Assembly: GCA_002746425.1 (NCBI GenBank)
Contig: NVXB01000001.1
Span: 1-35,385 of the forward strand
DNA length: 35,385 nt
Source: Hyphomicrobiales bacterium
GTDB taxonomy: Bacteria; Pseudomonadota; Alphaproteobacteria; Rhizobiales; GCA-2746425
Direction: 5' to 3'
How positions within the stretch are numbered: position 1 is the stretch's first letter; every line of letters starts with the position of its first letter. The notes under the pieces were generated by a model that saw only the letters and a program-made list of their open reading frames with translations, did not search any database and was not told the origin of the DNA. Positions 1 through 8,518 of the stretch are shown piece after piece. The position numbers were made by a program, and so were the translations under genes.

Positions 1-1782
1 GGGGCGGCGATCGACAATCTCATATGGCACAGGCTTGCCGCTGGTTTTCTCAAATGCGTGGATCATTTCCAGCACGCTGTTACCATTGCCAGTGCCAAGG
101 TTTACCGTGAAAACACCAGAAGCACTGAGACAATGCTCAAGCGCCTGCACATGGCCAATGGCAAGATCGACCACATGAATGTAATCGCGCACACCGGTGC
201 CATCGGGGGTGTCGTAATCATCGCCAAAAACTTGCAACCTATCGCGGCGGCCAACGGCAACCTGCGCTACATACGGAAACAGATTATCCGGCGTTCCTTG
301 CGGATCTTCGCCGATTTCGCCGGATTTATGCGCGCCAACAGGGTTGAAATAGCGCAATACACCAAGGCTCCACAGCGGATCAGAGGCTGCAAGGTCGTTC
401 AAAACCTGCTCAATCATCGCCTTTGATTGCCCATAAGGGTTTGTGGGCTGTATTTTGCTGGTTTCTGAGATTGGGACGGTTTCAGCATCGCCGCGAGCTT
501 GGACGTTCCAAAAAACCAAATTTGGCATAATATATCCAGCTTTCTTGAATTTTGATTTGATGTTCTGAAAATTTGTCAAACGCTCAGAACAACTATCAAA
601 TTCCATATCAGAAATAATCAAGATATATTTTGGCATATCATCTTGGGTTACTTCAAATCTTTTCGAACGTTCCAATAATGCATCGAAAGTTGCTTGAATA
701 TTTGTATTCATCCCCCAATCCATTTGACGCATAATTTTCAAATTTTCAGAAATATTTGATTTTTTCAATTGAATAAATTTTGGTTTATTCGAAAAAGTCA
801 CAACAAGATTTTCAAAAGGGCCTGATTGTTTAGTTGCGCAATAAAGACCAAGAGAAAGAGAAATATCCATACAAGTTAAATTACCTGCAATTGTTGATCC
901 CATCGAACCTGACACGTCAATAACAGGCAAAATTGAATTATCTCCAATAAAATCAGGCAAAGCATTCCATTGAGCTTGAGCAATTTTCACTTCACTCGCA
1001 GTACAATTTGAGCTATGATAATATGAATAATTCATCAAAGGTTTCAAAACATCATATGGGTAAACAGCGCCAGCATTAATTTTTGCTTCACCTTTCTCTA
1101 CTTTATTCGCGTAATTTTCCATAACGTCAGGAATATGACGGAATAATGCAGTTCTATAACGAGCACTAGCGAGGGATGGAATTTTTGATGGTTCAATTGC
1201 TTCCCATTCATTATTACACATTTTTGTTTCGATAACATTCGTTAAACCAACAATCAATTTACGATACTGTTTTGGTGTCAGTCCCATATGTTTACGCAAT
1301 TCTACAGCAATCAAACCTTTTCGTGGACACCATTTAGCACATAATGAATCCTTCGCTTTCAATGCTTCTTCGATTGCGTTATAAGCGATGTCTTTCATGA
1401 ATGCAGTCTTGAAAATTAAAATATCATCCCAACGAATTAATTTTGGTGTTTTGATAACATGTTCCACAACCTTTTCGCATAATACAATTTCATTAGTTTC
1501 GAGCCAAAGAAGAATGTCTCTGAAAATTTTACGTTCACCAGCACCTTTATCGATATCACGGACCCATAATGCAATACGAGTTGCCAATTCAGGGTTTTCC
1601 ATAAAAGCTTTATGGAATGTTGATTGAATACGAGACACATCAGCGCCTCTCATAGCGCCTAATTTAAAGAACATATCCACACATGCATTTCCTGAAGTTG
1701 CATGTGTTAATGCACCATTTTCAGTTTTAGCCATGTTTGTTTCTAAATTTCCGCTTTTCAAAGCGTTTACCATTCTATTCAT
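1..1782 (-). CDS. Fusion reading frame, open at the window edge: DUF2828/TROVE-like vWA protein (about 495-1782) joined in frame to the C-terminal part of UDP-glucose 4-epimerase (about 1-490)
   Basis: Own translation, not in the ORF track because there is no stop before the window edge. N-terminal part contains the MIDAS-like '[17 protein letters not shown]' and ends '[12 protein letters not shown]'. It then continues '[31 protein letters not shown]...[72 protein letters not shown]', which is GalE. GC content rises sharply in the GalE part. Confidence 0.8.
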   Translation of the reverse strand, partial: MNRMVNALKSGNLETNMAKTENGALTHATSGNACVDMFFKLGAMRGADVSRIQSTFHKAFMENPELATRIALWVRDIDKGAGERKIFRDILLWLETNEIVLCEKVVEHVIKTPKLIRWDDILIFKTAFMKDIAYNAIEEALKAKDSLCAKWCPRKGLIAVELRKHMGLTPKQYRKLIVGLTNVIETKMCNNEWEAIEPSKIPSLASARYRTALFRHIPDVMENYANKVEKGEAKINAGAVYPYDVLKPLMNYSYYHSSNCTASEVKIAQAQWNALPDFIGDNSILPVIDVSGSMGSTIAGNLTCMDISLSLGLYCATKQSGPFENLVVTFSNKPKFIQLKKSNISENLKIMRQMDWGMNTNIQATFDALLERSKRFEVTQDDMPKYILIISDMEFDSCSERLTNFQNIKSKFKKAGYIMPNLVFWNVQARGDAETVPISETSKIQPTNPYGQSKAMIEQVLNDLAASDPLWSLGVLRYFNPVGAHKSGEIGEDPQGTPDNLFPYVAQVAVGRRDRLQVFGDDYDTPDGTGVRDYIHVVDLAIGHVQALEHCLSASGVFTVNLGTGNGNSVLEMIHAFEKTSGKPVPYEIVDRRP

Positions 1783-2062
1783 TTTCTTTCTCCATTTCTT
1801 TCAATTTGCTTAATATAGAATCACCATGACAACGCTGCGGGGCGCAGAAACATATTAAATGTTTCCCTTTAAGTGGTTCGATATCAATGTGTGGTAAAAT
1901 TTCTTTTTCGAATTTATCACATACTTCATCACGATTTCCGTCTTTACCAATAACGAAAGGATTTCCATATAATGAACCTCGACCAATATAAATTGCATCG
2001 TCGGGAGCTGTTTCTTTGTATTTGTTATGTATTCTTGACATATTTTTTTTCGAGTTTTTCAT
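1775..2062 (-). CDS. DUF4326-like protein
   Basis: '[30 protein letters not shown]...[20 protein letters not shown]' pattern. Confidence 0.7.
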   Translation of the reverse strand: MKNSKKNMSRIHNKYKETAPDDAIYIGRGSLYGNPFVIGKDGNRDEVCDKFEKEILPHIDIEPLKGKHLICFCAPQRCHGDSILSKLKEMEKENE

Positions 2063-2597
2063 TCACCAATTCCATATATTTTTCTATTCCTTGATGATTT
2101 AAAACATTCATAAAAAATTTATATTCTTCAAATTCATCATCGATATTTAAAGTTTTATTTGAAATATGAGCATTATTTGCGACTTGTTCATTACCAGAAA
2201 ATTCGGAATTCCCATAAATATTAGCATTACCATGAACCCAAGAATTGCCATGAATTAACGCATTACCAAAAACACAAGCTTTCATAGAAATTCTTGATTG
2301 ACCAAAAATTCTACTATTTCCAAACACTTGGGCATTACCGAAAATATGAGCTTTTCCAGACACCCGAGCATTTTCAAAAACTAAAGCATTATCTTTTATT
2401 GTCGCGTTTTCAGTAATTGTTGCATTTTCTGCAACCCAACAATCATTTTCCTGAGAAAGATTAAATTTCGATTCAACATAACCACCAAGATCACCCTTTT
2501 TCACTTTCATGAAATCACCGAAATCCTTTAAGGCTTTTACCCTGAAAAGACTTTTACGGTTTGTTCTAATCAATTCGTATTTTTGTTCATTGATCAT
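2025..2597 (-). CDS. Protein with left-handed beta-helix-like NAxVxGNAxIxGN repeats
   Basis: Repeats 'ENATIKDNALVFENARVSGKAHIFGNAQVFGNSRIFGQSRI...'. Confidence 0.6.
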   Translation of the reverse strand: MINEQKYELIRTNRKSLFRVKALKDFGDFMKVKKGDLGGYVESKFNLSQENDCWVAENATITENATIKDNALVFENARVSGKAHIFGNAQVFGNSRIFGQSRISMKACVFGNALIHGNSWVHGNANIYGNSEFSGNEQVANNAHISNKTLNIDDEFEEYKFFMNVLNHQGIEKYMELVNEKLEKKYVKNT

Positions 2598-2802
2598 TTT
2601 TTGTTTCCTTGGTCTCTAGCAACCATTCAGGCTTAGTATCCATCCATATATCTTGATATTTGGTTTCATCACACATGTTAACAAATGAAGTAACAAGAGT
2701 ATTGATTTCTGATTGGTGTACCAAAACCATTTTACCCCTCTTTAAAATGGTTTTGTCCACAATTCTAGGAAGTAATCTCGTTCGTCCTGTGAATTTTCTC
2801 AT
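2587..2802 (-). CDS. Hypothetical protein
   Basis: ORF track; overlaps neighbours in phage style. Confidence 0.5.
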   Translation of the reverse strand: MRKFTGRTRLLPRIVDKTILKRGKMVLVHQSEINTLVTSFVNMCDETKYQDIWMDTKPEWLLETKETKNDQ

Positions 2803-2825
2803 TGATTTATTCCTTTTGAATGATT

Positions 2826-3158
2826 TTAACGAATAAATGGAGACCTACAAAATTTTCTTGAACCATAATATGGTTGCCATGTATTGGTCCCTTCATCAAA
2901 TGATTTATAATTATCATAACACCAATTTACATGATTATACATTCGATTATAATTTGTTTCATATTGACGGTATCGTGGCTGTTCAACATAATAATATCGA
3001 CGACGTTCAACATATTTACGTTTAGGAATAATATCAATAGATACACTTCCTTTAGCGCCAAACAAATTCAACACAAAACCTAAATCACTTGCATAAGAAG
3101 GCAAAGCCATCAAAGAAATAGTCACTACCAAAAAACCTGTAATAATTTTATTTTTCAT
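2826..3158 (-). CDS. Hypothetical secreted protein with signal peptide
   Basis: Start trimmed to '[25 protein letters not shown]', followed by an Arg/Tyr-rich region. Confidence 0.55.
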   Translation of the reverse strand: MKNKIITGFLVVTISLMALPSYASDLGFVLNLFGAKGSVSIDIIPKRKYVERRRYYYVEQPRYRQYETNYNRMYNHVNWCYDNYKSFDEGTNTWQPYYGSRKFCRSPFIR

Positions 3159-3162
3159 TTTT

Positions 3163-4071
3163 CTAAATTCCATACCTTTCCATTGTTTCACGAATTTCTC
3201 GACCCATAGCATCATAATTATTTTCGACAGAAACTGCTTTATCTAAATTTCCATAATGTATTTCAAGGCATTGAATCAACAAAGCCTTAATTTTTTCTTC
3301 ATCAGCTTCATAAGGCAGTTTAGAATTCTGATACAATACTACGAGATATGATTCCTTGGTTTCGAAGAATTTTTTGATTCGCTCGATAGACCATTCACCA
3401 TTCCTAATAGATTTCAGAACTTCGATATTTCGACGTAAATCCAAATCCCCTTCAACTAAAATTTGTTCGACTTGAAGTAAAAGACGAATAATATGATATG
3501 CGTGCTTAACATCCATTCCATATTTTTTGATAGATTCTCGACGTTTAGGATTTGTTTTATTCGCGCCGTTTTCGAGTTTTGTTAGAGATTGAAAGGCATA
3601 ACCACGAAATTTATTATATACGCCTTTATGAAGGAACATTTTTCTGTTGTCTCTAAGAAGTTGTCCAATTTCATTCATATGAAGAACACAATTAACAGGC
3701 GAAAACAATACATCAACCATATTTGGATTATTTTGCATACACAAATTAAAAAATTTCACGATGTTATAAATTGTGACATCATATTCTTTATTATTTTCTT
3801 TTGAGAAAATATGATGCTGTGAAAATTGCCCAAATTCTTCAGGTTGTTCACCAAACCCGATAATGCCGCCAGCCAAGTGAGGAAAAATAATATCCTTTGG
3901 AGGAATTACGAAACCAACCACATCCATATCTGAAGTGTCTGAAGAAACTCCATAAGCAAATGAACCTGTAATTACTTCAAGACAAATATTATCTTTCATC
4001 CATTTTGGTGGATTTTTTAATAATTTTTCTTCGATTAATTTATTTACTGCACTTGACATTTTTATTTCCAA
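3163..4071 (-). CDS. Predicted nucleotidyltransferase (DNA polymerase beta/MNT superfamily, YcgL-like)
   Basis: '[23 protein letters not shown]' matches the GS-x(n)-DxD nucleotidyltransferase signature. Confidence 0.75.
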   Translation of the reverse strand: MEIKMSSAVNKLIEEKLLKNPPKWMKDNICLEVITGSFAYGVSSDTSDMDVVGFVIPPKDIIFPHLAGGIIGFGEQPEEFGQFSQHHIFSKENNKEYDVTIYNIVKFFNLCMQNNPNMVDVLFSPVNCVLHMNEIGQLLRDNRKMFLHKGVYNKFRGYAFQSLTKLENGANKTNPKRRESIKKYGMDVKHAYHIIRLLLQVEQILVEGDLDLRRNIEVLKSIRNGEWSIERIKKFFETKESYLVVLYQNSKLPYEADEEKIKALLIQCLEIHYGNLDKAVSVENNYDAMGREIRETMERYGI

Positions 4072-4748
4072 TGTAACGAGAAAGAAATACTAACTCTAGG
4101 GTCTTTACGTGGAATAACCATATGCTGTTTATAGCAAGGGAAAGCCACTAGAACTGATTCTTTGGGTGTTACACAAATATCTGCGCCATAAAAACCATGT
4201 TTATTGATTAATTCTTTAGATTCTGGGATATTTATTGTTTTCAATGTTTTCATTTCATCAAAAAGAATTAAATCTCCATCATCAGCACCGCCATATTTCA
4301 GATTTGGTAATTTTTCAAAATCAGTAACAGTTTTCTGACCCCAAATATTTGCGGGATAATATGCTCCGGTAAAGAAATTCTTACCACCTGAATGTGTATG
4401 CGGCATATGAAAACCTGCAGAATTTTCTATTACGTTCGCCCAAAGATCAGAAATAATAGAATTTTCTCTCATGACATCTTCATCGGCAAAACCAAAATTC
4501 TTCAACTGTGAAAATAAAACCTTTTCTAATTGATCACGTAAAAGAGAAAAAGAATCATATTTGGTTTCCATACCAGATTGACTTTGCCATGCATTAACGC
4601 CTGACCTTTCAACATAGGCTTCAGTTAACATTTCTGTTTTGATATCTTTACAGAGGTTCAAATTTAAATCTTCGTTTGCTTGTCCAAAATTCGCAACAAT
4701 TAAAGGACAAGCAAAAACTGCTTTATTTAAAATTTTCACATCATTCAT
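4062..4748 (-). CDS. Putative 2OG-Fe(II) oxygenase (TIGR02466-like)
   Basis: 'HMPHTHSGGKNFFTGAYYPAN...GDLILFD...VLVAFPCYKQHMVIPRKDPRVSISFSL'. Confidence 0.7.
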   Translation of the reverse strand: MNDVKILNKAVFACPLIVANFGQANEDLNLNLCKDIKTEMLTEAYVERSGVNAWQSQSGMETKYDSFSLLRDQLEKVLFSQLKNFGFADEDVMRENSIISDLWANVIENSAGFHMPHTHSGGKNFFTGAYYPANIWGQKTVTDFEKLPNLKYGGADDGDLILFDEMKTLKTINIPESKELINKHGFYGADICVTPKESVLVAFPCYKQHMVIPRKDPRVSISFSLHWK

Positions 4749-4772
4749 TCAAAAACCTCATCAAAATAAAAC

Positions 4773-4800
4773 CTCAAACAATATTTAAACTGTTTGAGGG
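4773..4800 (-). terminator. Rho-independent terminator-like hairpin downstream of the tRNA/permuted tRNA transcript
   Basis: Minus strand CCCTCAAACAGTTTAAATATTGTTTGAGG followed by TTTTATTTT. Confidence 0.7.
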
Positions 4801-4844
4801 TTAATGGTTTATCTAGTATAAATTATTACCCTAGATAATAAAAC

Positions 4845-4959
4845 AGGATTGTGTTAAGTCGCTTTATCCACTAAGCTACCATCGAGACAACGCCAATAAG
4901 GTTGGATTCGAACCAACGTCTACTGCAGTCAATGCAATTTGTTTTGCTGTAACAATCCT
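4845..4959 (-). ncRNA. Putative permuted tRNA-like RNA (copy E5, degenerate acceptor) enclosed by the conserved stem/motif element
   Basis: Minus strand order: AGGATTGT stem, TACAGCAAAACAAATT, GCATTGACTGCAGTAGAC, T-arm GTTGG-TTCGAAT-CCAAC, short spacer, TCGATGG-TA, D-arm GCTT-AGTGGATA-AAGC, GACTTAAC, ACAATCCT stem, GTTTT. Confidence 0.6.
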
Positions 4960-4962
4960 TTA

Positions 4963-5036
4963 TGGTGTTCCCTGATGGATTCGAACCATCGCTTTCTGCT
5001 CTTCAAACAGACACTCTACCCCTGAGTTAAGGGAAC
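4963..5036 (-). tRNA. tRNA-Phe(GAA)
   Basis: GTTCCCT/AGGGAAC acceptor, anticodon loop TTGAAGA, T-arm GATGG-TTCGAAT-CCATC, CCA encoded. Confidence 0.92.
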
Positions 5037-5038
5037 AT

Positions 5039-5458
5039 TTAATATTCACGGCCAATGGTAATGTGGAATGTTTCTATTTCATTTAATCCTAATTCCTTAC
5101 GAATAAAATTGAAATATTCACATTTTACCGGCAAAGAATAAAATTTCCAATGTTTTTGAATTTGATTTGAATACTCAAATTCAACTTCATCGTAATTATA
5201 TTTTTTCCATAATTTCTGTTTTTTCGGAGAAATATCTTTTCTTCCGTCCAATACAGTAACATGGCCTTGCCATTTTGAAGCTTGTATAACACTTTTCGAA
5301 CGAAAAATATTTGTTACTTCATTTTCCAATAAAGTTCTATAATAATTAATCAAATATAGATCAACTGGAACAATTATCCAAGGCTTATTTGCTCGTTTCT
5401 TTGAATTTCTTTTTTCAGTATAAATGATTTTAGACTTATATTTAAAATGCATAACCAA
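5039..5458 (-). CDS. 2H phosphoesterase superfamily-like protein
   Basis: Two HxTx motifs about 70 aa apart: 'GHVTVLDG' and 'FHITIGRE'. Confidence 0.65.
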   Translation of the reverse strand: MVMHFKYKSKIIYTEKRNSKKRANKPWIIVPVDLYLINYYRTLLENEVTNIFRSKSVIQASKWQGHVTVLDGRKDISPKKQKLWKKYNYDEVEFEYSNQIQKHWKFYSLPVKCEYFNFIRKELGLNEIETFHITIGREY

Positions 5459-5477
5459 TCACTTTCAAAAATTTAAC

Positions 5478-5534
5478 TGGCTCGGATTGTTTTTTTTTGT
5501 TCAATAAAAAATTTTGTTTTGCTGAACCGAACCA
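5478..5534 (-). ncRNA. 'Empty' copy (E4) of the stem/CAGCAAAACAA element
   Basis: Stem TGGTTCGG/CCGAGCCA (8 bp, one G-U) enclosing TTCAGCAAAACAAAATTTTTTATTG...; followed by GTTAAA. Confidence 0.6.
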
Positions 5535-5543
5535 AATATATAC

Positions 5544-5675
5544 AGAATTGTTTTTTTATTTTTCCAGTTGCTCTACCAAACTGAGCTACCTCCCATCAAG
5601 AAAATGGTTGGGAGGGTAGGATTCGAACCCACGACATACAGGTTTACCTAAAATTTGTTTTGCTGTAACAATTCT
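5544..5675 (-). ncRNA. Circularly permuted tRNA gene (copy E3) enclosed by the stem/CAGCAAAACAA element; amino acid identity unresolved
   Basis: Minus strand: AGAATTGT stem, ACAGCAAAACAAATT, TTAGGTAAACCTGTATGTC, T-arm GTGGG-TTCGAAT-CCTAC, CCTCCCA-A-CCA, spacer TTTTCTTGA, TGGGAGG-TA, D-arm GCTC-AGTTTGGTA-GAGC, AACTGG, A-rich linker, ACAATTCT stem. CCTCCCA/TGGGAGG is a perfect 7-bp acceptor stem. Confidence 0.85.
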
Positions 5676-5684
5676 AAATTAAAC

Positions 5685-5736
5685 AGGATAAATTCGTTTG
5701 TTATCAAAAAAACAGTTGTTTTGCTGTATTTATCCT
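5685..5736 (-). ncRNA. 'Empty' copy (E2) of the stem/CAGCAAAACAA element
   Basis: Stem AGGATAAAT/ATTTATCCT (9 bp perfect), ACAGCAAAACAA motif, GTTTAAT after the stem. Confidence 0.65.
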
Positions 5737-5739
5737 TAA

Positions 5740-5816
5740 TGGTGCCTATACCAAGATTCGAACTCGGGACCTATTGATTACAAATCAATTGCTCTACCAA
5801 CTGAGCTATATAGGCA
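5740..5816 (-). tRNA. tRNA-Thr(UGU), copy 1
   Basis: TGCCTAT/ATAGGCA acceptor, ATTGA-TTTGTAA-TCAAT anticodon arm, CCA encoded. Confidence 0.92.
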
Positions 5817-5827
5817 TTCTAATATTC

Positions 5828-5904
5828 TGGTATCGCATACTGGATTTGAACCAGCGTCTTCACAGTGAAAATGTGAAATCCTTACCCGACTAGACGAATG
5901 CGAC
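5828..5904 (-). tRNA. tRNA-Glu(UUC)
   Basis: GTCGCAT/ATGCGAT acceptor, loop TTTTCAC, T-arm CTGG-TTCAAAT-CCAG, CCA encoded. Confidence 0.88.
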
Positions 5905-5913
5905 ATATTAAAC

Positions 5914-5971
5914 AGGGTTGATTTTAGTTTTTTTGAAAATAAAAAATTTGTTGTTTTGCGGAAACAACCCT
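5914..5971 (-). ncRNA. 'Empty' copy (E1) of the stem/CAGCAAAACAA element
   Basis: Stem AGGGTTG/CAACCCT, CCGCAAAACAA motif, GTTTAAT after the stem. Confidence 0.65.
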
Positions 5972-6024
5972 TAAACTTTATTATATTAATATATAGTAAC
6001 TCTAGACGAAAGTAAAGTTTTATT

Positions 6025-6474
6025 TTATGGTTTTATTAAAAAATAATTCCTTATTTTTGGTTTATTCAAAAATTTGTAAATTTCTTCTAATAAAATAACA
6101 TTCCCAAAAACTCTTTTGCGTTTTTTACTTAAAAAAGTAAAGAAATTTTCAGTTTTGCGTTGATTATTACAACTATTACAATTCAACACAATATTTGATG
6201 AATCTAAAGTGCCACCATCTTTTTTACAAATAATATGTTCAAAAGTAACACTATCATGTTTTTGTCTTTTGGTGACAGCTTTCATTTGTTTAGCACAACA
6301 ATAACATAACCCACGTTGTTCCAGAAAAAGTTTTCTTAATTTTATTTTTCTTCTAAATGCTTTATATGAATATATTCGATTATTATCCAAATTAAATTCT
6401 ACACTCAATGTCAATACACAAATATTATCATTAATTTTTTGAAGTTCTTCGAAAAACACATCACAAGAATACAT
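6025..6474 (-). CDS. HNH endonuclease
   Basis: 'CYCCAKQM...VTFEHIICKKDGGTLDSSNIVLNCNSCNNQRK'. Confidence 0.85.
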   Translation of the reverse strand: MYSCDVFFEELQKINDNICVLTLSVEFNLDNNRIYSYKAFRRKIKLRKLFLEQRGLCYCCAKQMKAVTKRQKHDSVTFEHIICKKDGGTLDSSNIVLNCNSCNNQRKTENFFTFLSKKRKRVFGNVILLEEIYKFLNKPKIRNYFLIKP

Positions 6475-6539
6475 TTCACTAACCTTTCTGGATCATTCAA
6501 TATAATTATTGTAACCTAATTAATCGAAAAAGTAAAGTT

Positions 6540-6719
6540 TTATTTTTGGGTTTCGTCTAATATTTTTCGAATTCCATTAATAACTTCACTTTCGATTAAA
6601 TCATTTCTCGGACTTAATCGAATTAATGCTTGTGCTAATTGTTTTTCATTTTTGCGGTAATTACGGGAAGCATAATCTCGTTCAACTTCCCGTAATTTTT
6701 CTGATTCTTTTCTAGACAA
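6540..6719 (-). CDS. Small hypothetical protein (putative TTG start)
   Basis: Own translation: LSRKESEKLREVERDYASRNYRKNEKQLAQALIRLSPRNDLIESEVINGIRKILDETQK*. Confidence 0.5.
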   Translation of the reverse strand: MSRKESEKLREVERDYASRNYRKNEKQLAQALIRLSPRNDLIESEVINGIRKILDETQK

Positions 6720-7200
6720 TGATCAACTCATATTTCATTTCTTTATCTTTCAAAATTTCTTTGATATCATCCAAATCAACATCACAAAATTCAACAATTT
6801 TCATATTATTTGGATGATAAATTACATGATCCTCCGTGACTTTAAATGGCGTTTCTCTAAAACTTTCATCTTTCCGGGCCATGTAAAGAGTATTATTAGA
6901 ATGAATTAATACATTCATCACCAATTCATGATGACTTTTCATCACTTTGGCATGATCAATTATTTCTTCTTTCAGGGATAATGAATCTAAACAACCTGAA
7001 TCAACATAATAAGTTGCTGTAAAATTTTCGATAAAATTATCTTTCGAAACTTGAACGATTTCATCATTTTTACTATTTAAAATGATGCTTATAGAATGTT
7101 CTTCAGTATTAAGATAATTCCTTAAAAGAATAAAAGGTGAATCAGTTTCGAAAATTTTTAAAACATTAATATCCACAATCATATTCCTCAATTTCAACAT
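6712..7200 (-). CDS. Hypothetical protein
   Basis: ORF track. Confidence 0.6.
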   Translation of the reverse strand: MLKLRNMIVDINVLKIFETDSPFILLRNYLNTEEHSISIILNSKNDEIVQVSKDNFIENFTATYYVDSGCLDSLSLKEEIIDHAKVMKSHHELVMNVLIHSNNTLYMARKDESFRETPFKVTEDHVIYHPNNMKIVEFCDVDLDDIKEILKDKEMKYELIIV

Positions 7201-7846
7201 TACCTTTTGTGATGTTGATCATAAAACCATTACCAAAAATTTCTTCAAGGATATCCTCAGATGAACGAATAGATTTTTCAAAAACGTCCATAAAATCTAA
7301 GAATTTCTGAACATTTTCTTCACCAAATTCATTATAAATTGCTTTAGCTTCGACTAATTCTTTTTCGATTTTTGTTTTTGTATCGTGTTTTATGTGCCAA
7401 GGAAGATAATCGCGGTCTTGTTTATGATAACTGTGTTTGGATTTCTTTCTACATTTTTCAGCAAAATCTTTTGGATTATTTTCATAATCAATATAATCTT
7501 GAATTTGTTCTTCTAAACTTTTAATATTAGGCATAGAATCGCCTTCATATTCTTCAAAATCTTCATCTTCTTCTTTTTCTAATTGATAACAAATTTCGCC
7601 TAAAGAAAATTCACAAGGTTCACCATCATTAAAACCTGGTGTATATTGAACCCAATAAATTCTTTTAATGAATGTTGCTTCTTTCAAAATTTCTTGTGCT
7701 GATGAAGTAAGTTCTTTCTGAACAACCTCAGAAAGAACTTTTCGTTTTGTTTCATATTCTGCGATCGCTGCATTGATATTTTCTAACATTTTTATTCTCC
7801 TAATCGTGGTACATTTCTTCTTTTTCTGCAAATCTCTTTTGTCCAT
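7166..7846 (-). CDS. Hypothetical protein
   Basis: ORF track; probable start at the internal Met (MLENINAAIAEYETKRK). Confidence 0.6.
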   Translation of the reverse strand: MDKRDLQKKKKCTTIRRIKMLENINAAIAEYETKRKVLSEVVQKELTSSAQEILKEATFIKRIYWVQYTPGFNDGEPCEFSLGEICYQLEKEEDEDFEEYEGDSMPNIKSLEEQIQDYIDYENNPKDFAEKCRKKSKHSYHKQDRDYLPWHIKHDTKTKIEKELVEAKAIYNEFGEENVQKFLDFMDVFEKSIRSSEDILEEIFGNGFMINITKGNVEIEEYDCGY

Positions 7847-8162
7847 AACCTTTCATCCAAGATTTTTCTGGCATATCATCTAGCCATTCTGCAATTGTTG
7901 GGATTTTACCACCAAAGTCTTCCTTGACATGATCCTCAGCGATATCTCTTACAGAAATAATTTTACCATCAGAATTTTCCATCGTGACACCAAAAAGTTG
8001 TTCAGCTAAAAAAATTCCAAATGAATTATGTAAAATAGCTCTATGCTTTACGCTTGGATAAGCGGCTTTTGTCGAATCAAACCAATTGTGGATATGAATA
8101 TAATCTTCAGGGACTCCACCATATCGTCTGACAGAATTCTTAGCATGAATATAGGGTTTCAT
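7800..8162 (-). CDS. DUF6915-like protein
   Basis: 'HAKNSVRRYGGVPEDYIHIHNWFDSTKAAYPSVKHRAILHNSFGIFLAEQLFG...NSDGKIISVRDIAEDHVKEDFGGKIPT'. Confidence 0.65.
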   Translation of the reverse strand: MKPYIHAKNSVRRYGGVPEDYIHIHNWFDSTKAAYPSVKHRAILHNSFGIFLAEQLFGVTMENSDGKIISVRDIAEDHVKEDFGGKIPTIAEWLDDMPEKSWMKGYGQKRFAEKEEMYHD

Positions 8163-8266
8163 TATTTATTCCTTTATTTTAGTAAAATGATGAGAATAGA
8201 TATAACTGCATATCCATGGAGATAATGCAAAAAGCGCATTCCAAGGACGTCTTTTTATGTAATCAA

Positions 8267-8518
8267 TCAAAAGTCTTCATCAATTCTTTCTTCGTATTCA
8301 ATTTCAATTTCTTCACCCTTTTTCACAGCTTCAATTACTTTTTTGATTAATGTTTCGCAATCATGAGGGCTGCTCAAATCCCGATAAAAACGAACATCTT
8401 CAGGTTCAATCCCTTCAGATTGTCTCATCATAGTTGAACCATTAAGTTCAACTGTATGAGTTGAACCATAATCTTCATATTCATCTTTTGGTGTTATAGT
8501 CACAAGTGTAATTTTCAT
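8267..8518 (-). CDS. Hypothetical protein
   Basis: ORF track. Confidence 0.55.
   Translation of the reverse strand: MKITLVTITPKDEYEDYGSTHTVELNGSTMMRQSEGIEPEDVRFYRDLSSPHDCETLIKKVIEAVKKGEEIEIEYEERIDEDF

Noticed and set aside
58-426. Plus-strand 122-aa ORF
   Set aside because: Shadow of the GalE reading frame on the minus strand, which is clearly the coding strand.
1388-1640. ORFs 1388..1627 (+) and 1437..1640 (-)
   Set aside because: Both overlap the DUF2828 frame (minus strand, 1..1782) in other frames.
5564-5632. Two unrelated truncated tRNAs placed side by side instead of one permuted tRNA
   Set aside because: The perfect 7-bp CCTCCCA/TGGGAGG acceptor pairing with ACCA between, plus the pairing outer stem, is better explained by one permuted unit.
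5477-5971. Group I or group II intron, or known self-cleaving ribozyme, as explanation for the repeated elements
   Set aside because: Elements are too short for group I/II cores, and I could not match hammerhead, twister or pistol consensus by eye. A covariance-model search would be needed to exclude this fully.
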